Positions 29,613 to 39,583 of a stretch of DNA of 45,694 nucleotides are shown here, piece by piece. The number at the start of each line of letters is the position of its first letter. Positions within the stretch are counted from its first letter, which is position 1. The position numbers and the translations under genes are program-made. Source of the stretch: Ascoidea tarda (nom. inval.) (taxonomy: Eukaryota; Ascomycota; Saccharomycetes; Ascoideales; Ascoideaceae); assembly GCA_030560485.1 (NCBI GenBank), contig JAKTTS010000058.1, positions 1 through 45,694 on the forward strand, given 5' to 3'. The notes beneath the pieces are model-generated. The model had not been told where the DNA came from and ran no database searches. It worked only from the letters and a program-made list of their open reading frames with translations.

Positions 29613-32016
29613 TTATGACTGTCCTCTTCTTTGAACATTCTTTCTAGGTTTCCATATTTTTCCTCCCTTTCCTGGGTTTGCATCCCAACTGATATATGGA
29701 ATGTTGAACACTTTTTTGTTTTCTAATTCTTCATTTTTCTTATCTATTAAAATTCTTGGACAAATTTCATGAGAAGATAATTCAGTTCTACCTTTTACCA
29801 ATACAAACTGGAATTCCTTTTCTTCTGAAATGCACTTTATCCTTTCAATTAATTCATTGGGCATATATATATTAATGTACTTTTTTTCAATATTTATTGA
29901 ATGAACAGCAGCAAGCCCTAAAAACAAAATATTATTCAAATCGTAGGAATCCAGCTGAAAAAATGATGAAGGAATATTAATTGGCTCATTTTTTTTTTTG
30001 ATAAAATAGTTAAAATTATCAGTTATAGATTGGTTTGATACACAATAGATACTTGAAACTGAACCATCTAAAATCAAGCTGGAACAGTTTTCTTCAACAT
30101 TAATTCCAAAATCATTTAATAAGCTATAACCGAAAATACCTTGAAATTGATTTATACTTTTGGAAAAATCAGAATAATAGGATATTTTGTATGGTGAATT
30201 AAAAAGCAATGGCTTGAAATTGAAGCTTTTTTCCTTGATTTTATGAAAATAAGATGCCAATTTAAATGTTCGATATTGAGTTGAAGTTATTTTGCATTTA
30301 TTATTAGAACTTAAAAAGATACCATTTACTCTCAAGATCCTACACAGATTTGGAATGTTTATTGAATTTAAGCCTCTGTGATTGGTTTCTTGTTTTTCCT
30401 GTTTATCATGGTTTTCAGTGCAATTTTCTTTAAAAAACTCTTCCAATTCATAATTTCCCTCATTTTTACCAGATTCATTTGAAAAATAAACAATGTGAGT
30501 TGGATTGATTGTACTAACGATTTTATTTAAAATTTCAAAGCCATAGCCTTTAATATAACCCGGGGTATTTATTAATAAAGGTATATTAAGATTGTAATGT
30601 TCTTTATTGTAATAATCAAATAAATTTTTAATTAGATAATAGTATCTAGAAAGGTTTTCTAGAGGGGAATTAAAGCCAAAATACTCATTTTTTAACAGTA
30701 AATTATCACTCAGATTATATGATAGATTAGATAAGCCAATTATAGGAGAGTAATGGGTTGAATAAGACAATGAGTCTATGTGAGAAAAAATGGGTTGACC
30801 TGGATCAATATCTAAAATTGATACGGGATTCTCAGTTGAAATTGAAATATTCGAATGCAAGAAATGATTGAGTAAATTTAATAAAAAAGTTGATTTACCA
30901 GAGTTTTTTGAGCCAATTACTAAAATTTTTGGAACAATACTGGTAAAATTGATTTGATTGTAAAAATTGGCCAAACTATTAATCGAATCCAACATTGAAT
31001 TAGATATTGAAATAGTTGATAAATAATCTGAAGAGGACCTTTTGGATTGCCATGAATATAAAATTGGAATAAATGAATAGCTCAAAAAAGATTTCAAAAC
31101 GGGATCATTATTAATCAAGTTAAATTCGCTGTTATCAGATCCATTGTTGTTTTTATCACTACTATTGTTACTATTACTGTAATTTTTGAAGGATTTTAGT
31201 AGAAAACTAGGAGAGTAAAATATGTCATTCATAAATGGGAATAGAAATTCATTAGAAGTTTCTAGACCTGTAAATAGATTTTTTACCTTAATGATCGTGA
31301 TAAACTTAGGAGAATTGAAAAAGTGAAAATTATCAGTTGATATATCAACAATCGCATTTAATTCTTTAGAACCTTGAGCTGAGTAAATTATAGAGAGAGA
31401 GTTAGAGATTGGTTGATAAATATCGTATACTTTAGTAGGAGAGGAATCATAAATAATATTATTGACAGTAATTGCACCTTTGAGAACGATCAAAGAAAAT
31501 TGACCTTTAAAGATTATAGATTGGCCAACTTTTAAAGCAATTGTTACAGAATCGTCATCAAATATTACATTATTGTTATTGAAAATGTAATTAGACAAAA
31601 CTATTGAATCATCATTGTTATCGATATAACTGATACTTTTCAACAATGATCTATTTGATTTTAGAGATTTCGGTGATTTTGAGACCTTAACTGGTTTTGA
31701 TTCATTCAGCTGGCTTAAATTTTCATCTTTATTTTTAATAATAGTGTTACCAATCACAGTTAAAGAGTCTGGCTCATTAGTAACTGGGAATTCAAAATCA
31801 CTTCCAGAATCATTAGATTGGCTGCTATCATCATTTATCTCTTCGTCAGAGGAATACTGTTGATAAATCAAAGTATTAACATCGGCTTCGGACTTAATCA
31901 ATCTCAACGACGCAAAAGCACTGACTATGGATTTGGTAAATAAATTATGTTAATATATGGTTTTGGAGACTGGAAGATATTGAATTCATCAGTAGTTTCA
32001 TACCATTGTGGGACAT
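29613..32016 (-). CDS. GRC3: Grc3, polynucleotide 5'-kinase of rRNA processing, one intron
   Basis: Nucleolar RNA kinase that works with Las1 to process ITS2 of pre-rRNA. I read two exons: 32016-32004 (MSHN plus one base) and 31924-29613, joined over an intron at 32003-31925. The spliced protein is 774 aa. The main open frame has no upstream in-frame ATG before a stop. Splicing supplies an ATG and gives MSHN-VSAFASLRLIKS; an SAF-type start is common in fungal Grc3 proteins. Walker A is GSKNSGKST (spliced 342-350). The next kinase motif DIDPGQP and the clamp-region sequence NTPGYIKGYGFEIL follow. The end KPRKNVQRRGQ matches the yeast C-terminus. The next downstream ATG would give a badly truncated protein. 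It is divergent from COX12. Confidence 0.9.
31925..32003 (-). other. Intron in GRC3 (79 bp)
   Basis: Donor GTATGA, branch-like ATTAAC about 25 nt before the acceptor, and acceptor CATAG. It is a phase-1 intron: the exon-1 G joins TC to make a Val codon and enters the Grc3 frame exactly. In-frame TAA inside the intron prevents read-through. Confidence 0.7.
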
Positions 32017-32419
32017 TTTATATTTTATCCACCATAACAGGTTAGGGCAAACCTCAAAAACATGAAAAAAAAATGGGTTGAAAAATAAGCACCCATAGCA
32101 GTGAATTTGTGCAACGTGTGTAAATGCACATGTATACTGATAGTCGCCGATATATTCAGTGTCCACCAGTGTGGGTTCCTTGAGCCAGCAACCAATCACA
32201 TTTTTTTTTTTACCAATGGATTTTCACCTGATTTTACTTTTTCACCATGTTGGCTGGAATATATTAGCTGATATCACAAAGCTTCTGAATATCATTCATT
32301 TCCCTGATAGTTTTTTAGAGTAAATTGCAACAAGCTCTCGTTTTTGATTGATTTCTGATTGAACTTTTGTTAATTCTGGGTTTTGCCTCTTCTATACACA
32401 TTTTTCACAATATACAACA
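32017..32419. promoter_or_regulatory. Divergent GRC3/COX12 promoter
   Basis: 403 bp between the two starts. It contains two CCAAT boxes, at 32192-32196 (ACCAATCA) and 32213-32217, flanking a T-run. They lie about 205-230 bp upstream of COX12, a usual distance for Hap2/3/4/5 activation of respiratory genes. Confidence 0.6.
32192..32196 (+). promoter_or_regulatory. CCAAT box upstream of COX12
   Basis: CCAAT in the context ACCAATCA, matching the Hap-complex consensus (CCAATCA). A second CCAAT follows 21 bp downstream. Confidence 0.6.
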
Positions 32420-32662
32420 ATGACTATCACTGGTCCTTTAACTACTGTTGGTTTTGATGCTCGTTTCCCAAATCAAAATCAAACCAAACACTGTTGGCAA
32501 TCTTATGTTGACTACCACAAATGTATTAATGCTAAGGGAGAAGATTTTGCTCCATGTCAGATTTTCTGGAGAACCTACACTTCATTATGTCCTGTTGCAT
32601 GGGTTGAAAGATGGGACGATCAAAGAGACAGTGGTACTTTCCCAGCCAATTTGAATCCTTAA
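32420..32662 (+). CDS. COX12: Cytochrome c oxidase subunit VIb (Cox12)
   Basis: Intermembrane-space subunit of mitochondrial complex IV, 80 aa. VGFDARFPNQNQTKHCWQSY and DYHKCINAKGEDFAPC are almost identical to yeast Cox12. The twin CX9C motif is complete: C (KHCW), C (HKCI), C (APCQ), C (SLCP), so it is expected to be imported and oxidised by the Mia40 pathway. No cleavable presequence, as in the family. Full family length. Divergent from GRC3, with CCAAT boxes upstream. Confidence 0.97.
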   Translation: MTITGPLTTVGFDARFPNQNQTKHCWQSYVDYHKCINAKGEDFAPCQIFWRTYTSLCPVAWVERWDDQRDSGTFPANLNP

Positions 32663-33158
32663 GCTATGTTTAATATTATATCTTTGTTTAATTGTTTCGA
32701 TTTTATTTAGTATTTCAGAATCTACTATGTTTAAAATTAAAATTAAATTTTTGGTATCCATAATTCTATCTATTTTTATCTTTATTTTTCACTATTCCGT
32801 TTTACCTTTTGATATTATTAAATAATAAATGCATAAAATATTCAATAATGTTTTTAATTGAAATTCCATATTATCAATATACAAGTCTGACATTACAATC
32901 AAATAGCCAAAAAAAAAATAACAAAAAAAACAGATATATAAAAAAAATAGACAATTGCAGAATATTGTTCTTTATTTATTCAAGTTTTTATATAAGAATA
33001 TCAAACATTTCAAAAACAAAAAAAAATAAAAAAAAAACATGTATTTAACCTCTTTATATTGTAATCAAATTTATATAATTGATTATAATTACTAAAACAT
33101 CATAGAAATCAATAAAAATTAAAGCTATTAAAGCTGTTTTTTTGTACATTGTCTCAAA
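32663..33158. other. Convergent intergenic region COX12/NMA111
   Basis: Very AT-rich shared 3' region with long A-runs at about 32910-33040. Nothing coding is recognised. Confidence 0.65.
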
Positions 33159-36107
33159 TCACTCAGTAATTGTCAAGTTTTCCCATTTATCAGAAACTTT
33201 TTTATAATATTTAGTTTCAAAATAATGATAATTAGTTTTAATTGATATTGCTTCAACTCTGCCTTGTAGAGAAACAATTGTAAGTTTTGTATATGTGTTA
33301 TCGGGAATCGTCTTGATAACTTCCAAAAACTTTTCAAATGTTAATGTTTCAATCTCATTGACCTCAATGATAAATACATTTAAATACAATCCACCTTGAA
33401 TGGCTGGCGACCAATATGAATTTGACGAAACAAACACCTCACTAGGTAAATTTAAGGAGATTTGTCTAACTGAATGGAATGGTTTTTGAATGCAAGCTCC
33501 ACACCATGAAACAACCTCTTTTGTCTCTTGAACTTCTGTTGTTTTCAATTTCAATGTTTTTTCAGTCCCATTACGGACAATAGTAAATTCAACATCGTCA
33601 TTCTCAAACACATCTAAATCTGATAATTTAGTGATGAGCTTTTTATTAATTTCAAGTAAAATATCCCCCACTTGTAACTTGGAACTTGAATCATTCTTTC
33701 TGAATTGTTGACATGAAACTGATGAGACTTGCAAAAACTGAAAGCTTTCACTATCAGAATCTTCCAATTTTTTGATCCATTTTTTTGAAACCCCTTGATA
33801 TCTGGCGTCGGCAATTAATAATTGTCCAAATACGGCATCAATGATTCGAACTTTGGGAACCTTTCCAATTTCTTCATTTTGAAAAAAATTAATAATTCTT
33901 GAAAAATTTGTAATGTCGATACCGTTTTGGAGTAGATCTGTATCAACCCCTAAGAAATTCAACCAAATGCATCTAATTGTACCATCTGAATCTGTTAAAA
34001 TACCAAAATCTACATTGTCACCTAGTGCAGTGTCAATTTTTATTGATTCAAAGTTTGTTGCTTTATAACGTGGCATTTCAAAATCCATTGGCATTTTAGT
34101 TTGAAGAATGTCAGTGACTTTAGTTGGAACTGCACGAAGGTCGTTATAATCATAACCAATTAAAAATAGGTTATCTCCTTTCTTTAATGGTTTTTCACTA
34201 AATTTTGGAGTTTTAATTGGAGCTAAAACTAGAGAAGGATCGAATTTTAAAATAGAGTAATTATATGTTGGATGTAAAAAGACAACTTGTGCTTCGAGAA
34301 CAATAGAATTTGCAATTATAACAAAAACTCTTAGCATATCATGGGGAACATAGTACCTTGAAGCTAAGACATAACCCTTTTGAGCATCAATTATAAGTCC
34401 CATACCATATTTTGGATTAAAAGCATACCCGTCAATAACAGCAGGGAAATTGGTATATAGTTTGACAAAAGATCTGGATAGGGTGCTTAAGTTTGGATCG
34501 CTAAATGGAAAATCGACAAATTTAGCATCTAATGGTTCTTTTTTATTTTCAGATTCCAGTTCTGGTGCAGGAAAACTAGTGAAATCCCATAAACCAGTTG
34601 AATCATTTCTAACAGCCAATTTAATATCTTTATACCATTTTCTATCGATTGAAACAGTATCAATGCAGGGGTTGTTTAAATTACTAACATGTCTGATGGA
34701 AAAGGGAATGACCGAATTGTGAGGAATATCTTTCAAGACATTAAGAAAATCACCAATGTCATTTAATGGAACGTTATTAAAAGAATCAATTATCCAGCCG
34801 GTGTTTGGTTCGGGATCGAAACATCCACCAATTTCAGCAGCATAGACTCCTCTGACGGGAATACCTTTTAATCTTGCAATTTGGTAGGATAAGTTATTAA
34901 AAACGGAACCAAAAGCAGATATATATTTGCTTGGAGTAATTGAGTGTAAATCTTGAACTTTGCAAGTAATTTTAACATTTTTGTTGCCTCTTTGAACAAC
35001 GATTTTGATTTTTTTATCAATATTGTCATCGAGGATTTGATCGATTGGAATGAAAGTTGAAATTGGAGAATCATTAATAGAAATTAGAGTATCGCCTTCT
35101 TTAATTTTGTTGAAAGCGGGGCCGTTTGGTAGGACAGTGGAAGCAACTAGTAAACTTGTAATATCTGGGAAAGCAGCTCTCATCCTTGATTCAGCATCCG
35201 AAGACAAACCTAGCCTTGAACACTCATCAAAGGGTTTTAGCAACCAAGTGGTTTGAATTGTGCCTCGGGTAATTGGCTCGTTTTTTCTAATGCATTTAAG
35301 AGCTCTTAAGATTCTGTTCAAAGGTAAAAAAAAATTGGTTGCAGCAGAAGTTGAGCCACCAGCTTGTAAGGCTACAACATTTCCTGTTATATCAATAACA
35401 GGAGAACCACTGGAACCACTAGAACTACTGGTAGCAGCTTGGATATAGTTTGTGTTGAAGTCATTGTAACCAAAGGCGTATTCTGGGGTATTTCTGTCGA
35501 GCTTGGAAATAAAACCACTTAAAATACTTAGTTGTTCACCATTATCATTACCAACAACTCTAATTTCCAACCCAACTTTGACCAAGTCAGGTCTTAATAG
35601 CAAAGAAACCAAAGGGGAAATGTACTTTATCTCTTTGGGATCAAACTTCAAAAAGCCAAAATCGTGGACCGGATCTCTATAAATAGGAACCAAGGGAATC
35701 TCCTCATTGTTATAGAAGATAGCATAACCAACAAAGGGACCGGGACCAACAACGTGTCTGTTGGTTAGAATTATACCTAGTTCTGCATCAACAATAAAAC
35801 CAGTAGCTTCTGAACAACTTCGAGATTCTGTATCAAAGGCCTCAACTTGAAGGAACTTTATGGAGACAACCGACTTGACAATTCTCTCGATAGTGGATTG
35901 CCATTGGGTGGTCTCATTAGCAACTAGGGTGATATTTTCAGGAGGAGGGAAAGCTCTGGTTAATTTTTTGGCTGGATGTTTCAGCAAAGTGTCCAAGGTG
36001 GTAGCTCTTTTGAAGATAGGAGGTTTGGGAGCAGCAGCCGAAGAGGGATGATCCTTTGAGATTTCCGCTGAGCCAAAGAGCTTGAAATACTGCTTGATGC
36101 CTTCCAT
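33159..36107 (-). CDS. NMA111: Nma111, nuclear HtrA-like serine protease
   Basis: Orthologue of yeast Nma111/Ynm3, an HtrA-family protease tied to apoptosis-like death and nuclear quality control. From the ATG at 36107 it has 982 aa, close to yeast (997). It is a duplicated protease-PDZ protein. The active first protease domain has H118 (LTNRHVVGPGP), D149 (RDPVHDFGFLKFDP) and S233 (GSSGSPV). A PDZ domain follows (EGDTLISINDS), then a degenerate second protease half (LIDAQKGYVLASRYYVPHD) with its own PDZ-like end (VGDILLEINKKLITKL). The C-terminal TKLTIVSLQ and KTNYHYF match the yeast end. An in-frame ATG at 36176 would add 23 hydrophobic residues; I prefer 36107 because the family has no signal peptide. 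One CTG codon, in an acidic Ser/Glu segment. Divergent from ZIP3. Confidence 0.95.
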   Translation of the reverse strand: MEGIKQYFKLFGSAEISKDHPSSAAAPKPPIFKRATTLDTLLKHPAKKLTRAFPPPENITLVANETTQWQSTIERIVKSVVSIKFLQVEAFDTESRSCSEATGFIVDAELGIILTNRHVVGPGPFVGYAIFYNNEEIPLVPIYRDPVHDFGFLKFDPKEIKYISPLVSLLLRPDLVKVGLEIRVVGNDNGEQLSILSGFISKLDRNTPEYAFGYNDFNTNYIQAATSSSSGSSGSPVIDITGNVVALQAGGSTSAATNFFLPLNRILRALKCIRKNEPITRGTIQTTWLLKPFDECSRLGLSSDAESRMRAAFPDITSLLVASTVLPNGPAFNKIKEGDTLISINDSPISTFIPIDQILDDNIDKKIKIVVQRGNKNVKITCKVQDLHSITPSKYISAFGSVFNNLSYQIARLKGIPVRGVYAAEIGGCFDPEPNTGWIIDSFNNVPLNDIGDFLNVLKDIPHNSVIPFSIRHVSNLNNPCIDTVSIDRKWYKDIKLAVRNDSTGLWDFTSFPAPELESENKKEPLDAKFVDFPFSDPNLSTLSRSFVKLYTNFPAVIDGYAFNPKYGMGLIIDAQKGYVLASRYYVPHDMLRVFVIIANSIVLEAQVVFLHPTYNYSILKFDPSLVLAPIKTPKFSEKPLKKGDNLFLIGYDYNDLRAVPTKVTDILQTKMPMDFEMPRYKATNFESIKIDTALGDNVDFGILTDSDGTIRCIWLNFLGVDTDLLQNGIDITNFSRIINFFQNEEIGKVPKVRIIDAVFGQLLIADARYQGVSKKWIKKLEDSDSESFQFLQVSSVSCQQFRKNDSSSKLQVGDILLEINKKLITKLSDLDVFENDDVEFTIVRNGTEKTLKLKTTEVQETKEVVSWCGACIQKPFHSVRQISLNLPSEVFVSSNSYWSPAIQGGLYLNVFIIEVNEIETLTFEKFLEVIKTIPDNTYTKLTIVSLQGRVEAISIKTNYHYFETKYYKKVSDKWENLTITE

Positions 36108-36564
36108 TGGTGTATGAAAACTGAGCAAAATGATAACTGGCAAGAAAGGAACAACAAAGGTAAAGAATTGAACCAACAGAGGAAAACGAACGATGGTAGC
36201 AATAATATTTTAGAAATAAACCACAGCTTTAGCTCTGGGAGCCACTCTTTATAGGCAAACCCAAAGCAAAACTGTCCAGCGACATGGAATTGGGCTGAGT
36301 CTCGTTTTCCATAGGCCTCCACAGTGGGCAGCAGATGCCTAAGCCGGATCTGTCCCGATTTCGGAGGGCTTTCTGCATACCCGCATGGTAACGCATACAA
36401 ACCATCCGCATGGGCCCGGTGTTTTCTGTTTCTGAGCTGGTGAAGAGGTTCTTTTTTTGGCCACTGCTTCTCAAAGTGCTTCTCAAAGTGCTTCTCCAAC
36501 TGCCTGGAAGAAGGCGATTTACTTCTGCAATTACTCACAGCGCTAGCACTCCCATCCTGGAACG
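36108..36564. promoter_or_regulatory. Divergent G+C-rich promoter (NMA111/ZIP3)
   Basis: 457 bp between the two starts. The stretch from about 36230 to 36560 is clearly richer in G+C than the genes. The 12-bp unit ctcaaagtgctt occurs twice in tandem at about 36470-36493. Open frames on both strands cross it without recognisable products. I saw no clear Ndt80 (MSE) or Ume6 (URS1) site, although ZIP3 is a meiotic gene. Confidence 0.5.
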
Positions 36565-38108
36565 ATGGACCTATGCCAGCCTTTTGTCTACTGTGGAGTT
36601 TGTTTCAAGACGCCTGCCAGCAACGAGCCTAACAGTCTTCTATTGACCTCTTGTGCTCATTTGCTATGTCCAGATCATATCTCGGTCAATGGTATTTATC
36701 AACTTTCAATGGCAGACCAATGATTTGAAGTCAAGCTACTAATGCGTTTGCAATGTTGCTGTTTCCATTCTCTGGATCAGAGATCAAAAGACCCAATGCT
36801 GATATGTTAGAGAAACAAAAGATAACTTGTCCTGTTTGTCAAAGTTCAAATATTTCGATAAAAAGGTTATCCAACAATTTGCCTGACGAAATCAAATCGT
36901 ATTTTCAGCCAATTCCACAACAGTTTGAGTCTTTATTTTCAACCATTCAATTTCAGTATTATAGTATGAACGACTACATAATTTACTGTAAAAATTTCAT
37001 CGAAAAACTCAATCTTAAAATCGACAAACAAAGACAATTATTATATACCGCAAAATCAGAAATAAATCAATTGGAATTGATTAAAAAGGATTACACCAGT
37101 CTAAAGGATGATTATAAACTTTTGAAATTGGAAAACCAAAAACTACAACAAAATATCAACCAGCTTAATAGACTTGACTATAACCGTAACAAAGATCAAA
37201 CAATTGATCTATCATTATTAGATGGCAATGATAATGACAACGATAATGATGAGGATATATCCATAATTGATAAAACTGACAAAAATTTTAACGCAACGAC
37301 CGATAATGGCCAATCTTTTATTAGAAAAATGAAAGAATCTTCTTTAAGAAGACCAATAAACTTATTTCCACTACCTCAAACAGTGAAATTAGATGATGAG
37401 CATAATCACAATCACAATCACAATCACAATCACAGTCATAATCGTAATCATAATCATAATCACAACATTAATAATATTAATAAAAGACAGAAAACCCTTC
37501 AAATTGCTGAATCAACTAATATTGATCAAACTAATAATTTTTATAAATATAAATATCAAAATAACAATTTAAACAATCATTCAAATTCCATTTTAAGTGT
37601 TGGAAGTCTAACCTATTCTTCTCATGAATCCCCATTGATAAGCAGCACTATCAACAATTTAAATCATTCAAATCACTCAAATAACAATAAAAGACTGGGA
37701 TTAAATAACCCTGCAAGAATGTACTTGTTAAGTTCAAAATCTAGTTCAAGGTCTGGGGGCTCAATTACTACAACAAGCAATGAAAGCAACATAAACAACA
37801 TTAACAATATAAATATAAATAATGATAATATCTTCAACTCTCATAAAAATGCTTTGAGCAAAAGATCTTCAACAATTCAAGTAGCCTCCAGATTATCTGC
37901 TCACATGAAAATTGGTACTCGGACGGGTTCCTCTCAAATTCTCAATCGAAATACAACTTATAAAAACAACTATGATAATAATAATAGTAATAATAGTAAT
38001 AAAATTGCTAAAAATATTGCTAAAAATAAACCTAAAGGAAATAAAGCCAATTCTTTATTATTCAGCAAAAGATCGAGCAATAAGAGAATGTTATCGAGAT
38101 TGTCATAA
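36565..38108 (+). CDS. ZIP3: Zip3/Cst9-like meiotic RING protein (SUMO E3), one intron
   Basis: Crossover-promoting ZMM protein of the Zip3/HEI10 family, a RING-type SUMO E3 acting on meiotic chromosomes. I read two exons: 36565-36691 and 36781-38108, 484 aa after splicing. Exon 1 encodes the first six zinc ligands, C10, C13, C30, H32, C35 and H38 (YCGVCFKT, TSCAHLLCPDH). Exon 2 supplies C59 and C62 (ITCPVCQ). This matches S. cerevisiae Zip3 in ligand order (WCGLC, SCGHIFCEKH, CYTC). Just after it, LPDEIKSYFQPIPQQFESLF parallels Zip3 VPDEISNYFTPFPHLLENVY. A coiled coil covers about 108-170, then an Asn-rich tail with a His-Asn repeat. Taking the ATG at 36753 alone gives a 451-aa protein with only a quarter of the RING. 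Divergent from NMA111. Confidence 0.9.
36692..36780 (+). other. Intron in ZIP3 (89 bp) splitting the RING
   Basis: Donor GTATTT (weak against GTATGT), branch-like CTACTAATG at about 36737-36745, and acceptor ATCAG. It is a phase-1 intron: G plus AG makes a Glu codon and enters the CPVC frame. The alternative acceptor two bases later breaks the frame. Unspliced RNA meets an in-frame stop about 15 codons into the intron. Confidence 0.8.
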
Positions 38109-38496
38109 AAACATGATCTAAAAAAATAAAAAACTATAATTAAATTCAATTTTGAAAATAAAAATTTTATTTTTGTCTCTTGATAAAGCTTAACAAAGTA
38201 TAATCGTATGGTGATTTCTTCATGTTTATTATATTCAAATATATTTTCAGTTCTCATTCTAATTTTGAATTTTCATTTATTAATAATATTTATTAAAAAT
38301 ATTTAAAATTTCTCTTTAGCCATTGCTAGACCGAATATGGATTTTAAAATGATAGAAGTAAAAAAAATCACACTTCAAAATCAAACAAAAAAAATTTAAA
38401 AGAACAGTGGATATAACTATCGAAATTTAGATTAGATTAAAATAGCTTTTAATATCTTAAATCAACTTATATTAAATTAAATTATGATGAATAGAA
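38109..38496. other. Convergent intergenic region ZIP3/COX9
   Basis: AT-rich 3' region shared by the two genes. No gene or structured element recognised. Confidence 0.65.
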
Positions 38497-38757
38497 TTAC
38501 TCTTCAGCCTTTCTTCTTTCGGCTTGAGCAGCATACCATGCTTCTCTTGTTTCAACTGAGTTTTGGTGGAAACCCCACCACCAATAAGAAGCACCGGCGG
38601 ATCCAATAACTACAAAAATGAAAGGTTAGTAGAGACCCTAGACCCAGCAAAAGAATGGAGCAAAAAAGAATGAATCAAAAAAGGACATACCAAAGGCTAA
38701 ACCGATGTCAGCGATCATACGCTTTTTGAGAGTACCTGTGATAGGAGCAATTGGCAT
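38497..38757 (-). CDS. COX9: Cytochrome c oxidase subunit VIIa (Cox9), one intron
   Basis: Single-pass inner-membrane subunit of complex IV. Two exons: 38757-38691 and 38609-38497, 59 aa after splicing. Exon 1 reads MPIAPITGTLKKRM..., against yeast Cox9 MTIAPITGTIKRRV. Exon 2 begins in VIGSAGASYWWWGFHQNSV, against GVMASYWWWGFHKNKI. The length is the same as yeast (59). The transmembrane helix is roughly residues 15-35. The exons are too short for simple open-frame calling. It is head to head with COX8. Confidence 0.96.
38610..38690 (-). other. Intron in COX9 (81 bp)
   Basis: Fully canonical yeast intron: donor GTATGT, branch TACTAAC about 20 nt before the end, acceptor TTTTTGTAG. Phase 1: G plus TT makes a Val codon. 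Confidence 0.95.
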
Positions 38758-38882
38758 TTTGAAGGACGAGAAGTATAGAGACAGTACAGCAAGACCAAAG
38801 GGAAACAGTGCAGCAGCAGTTGGCGATGGTGCTGGAGAAGAAGCAGAGCTGGCTGGAGCTGAGATATAACAGAGGCCTGCAC

Positions 38883-38888
38883 CACGTG
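38883..38888. promoter_or_regulatory. E-box CACGTG (Cbf1-type)
   Basis: Palindromic CACGTG with RTCAC flank on the minus strand, 13 bp from the CCAAT box, in the middle of the COX9/COX8 promoter. Confidence 0.6.
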
Positions 38889-38900
38889 ACTACGGGCCAG

Positions 38901-38905
38901 CCAAT
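38901..38905 (+). promoter_or_regulatory. CCAAT box (Hap complex)
   Basis: CCAATCA sits 144 bp from the COX9 ATG and 149 bp from the COX8 ATG, close to equidistant. Confidence 0.65.
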
Positions 38906-39053
38906 CATAGGCCGCAGGAATAATCGGTGGTGAAAAGTCGTGCGATTGGAGGGTAAGCGGCCTTTGAGCTGTGGAAGAGAGATATTTATTGTTCCAGCTT
39001 CCTCTGTGGCTTCTTTTCTCGACGTCTCCAACTCTCCTGCTCATACCTTCAAG

Positions 39054-39284
39054 ATGCTTAGTAGACAATCTGCCCAAACTGCTCGTGTATTCGCCCAAAG
39101 AAGAGCTTTCACCTCCACTGCCCTCAAAAATGGCGCTCACTTCAAGGAAGGTGTTTACTCAAATTTGCCCTTCAAGGTCCACAACAGAAAGATTCCTTTT
39201 GCTGTAATTCACTTTGGGTTTTTTGGCTTGGGTTTTGCTATTCCCTTTATTGCCTGTGCATGGCAATTACACAAATCTGGTTGA
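39054..39284 (+). CDS. COX8: Cytochrome c oxidase subunit VIIc (Cox8)
   Basis: Inner-membrane subunit of complex IV, 76 aa from the ATG at 39054. Residues 1-27 are a mitochondrial presequence rich in Arg, Ser and Ala (MLSRQSAQTARVFAQRRAF). The mature part AHFKEGVYSNLPFKVHNRKI and the helix FAVIHFGFFGLGFAIPFIAC match yeast Cox8 VHFKDGVYENIPFKVKGRK and SHFGFFAIGFAVPFVAC. An in-frame upstream ATG at 38940 would add 38 residues and bury the presequence; 39054 is the better start. Confidence 0.96.
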   Translation: MLSRQSAQTARVFAQRRAFTSTALKNGAHFKEGVYSNLPFKVHNRKIPFAVIHFGFFGLGFAIPFIACAWQLHKSG

Positions 39285-39583
39285 TTTATTAGTCGTCGTT
39301 TATGTCTGCTCGGTTTATTTATTCAATTCTATATTCTTTTAACCACTTTATACTTATAGTGAAATTCAGTTAATTCCTTTAGCTTTTATTCTGTTACCTG
39401 TCCATCAATAATAAATTAAATTTTCAAAACAACATAAACAATGAAGATAGTCCAATGGTTCCAAGAAAAACTCGAATTTATTGCAGAGTTTTTATCTTTT
39501 TGTAGAATATTCGATTCTTATATTCTCAAAATAACATCCTCTGAAACTAATAACATATGTAGCCTAATACACAGCCTTATTTG

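Larger units (their letters stand above)
38758..39053. promoter_or_regulatory. Shared COX9/COX8 bidirectional promoter
   Basis: 296 bp between two divergent complex IV genes. CACGTG at 38883-38888 reads GTCACGTGG on the minus strand, a near-perfect Cbf1 site. CCAAT at 38901-38905 (CCAATCA) is a Hap-complex site. Both lie near the midpoint, about 130-170 bp from either ATG, so they could drive both genes. Confidence 0.7.

Noticed and set aside
38940-39053. Upstream ATG extending Cox8 by 38 residues
   Set aside because: It would displace the mitochondrial presequence that starts cleanly at 39054 and would start within the shared promoter.
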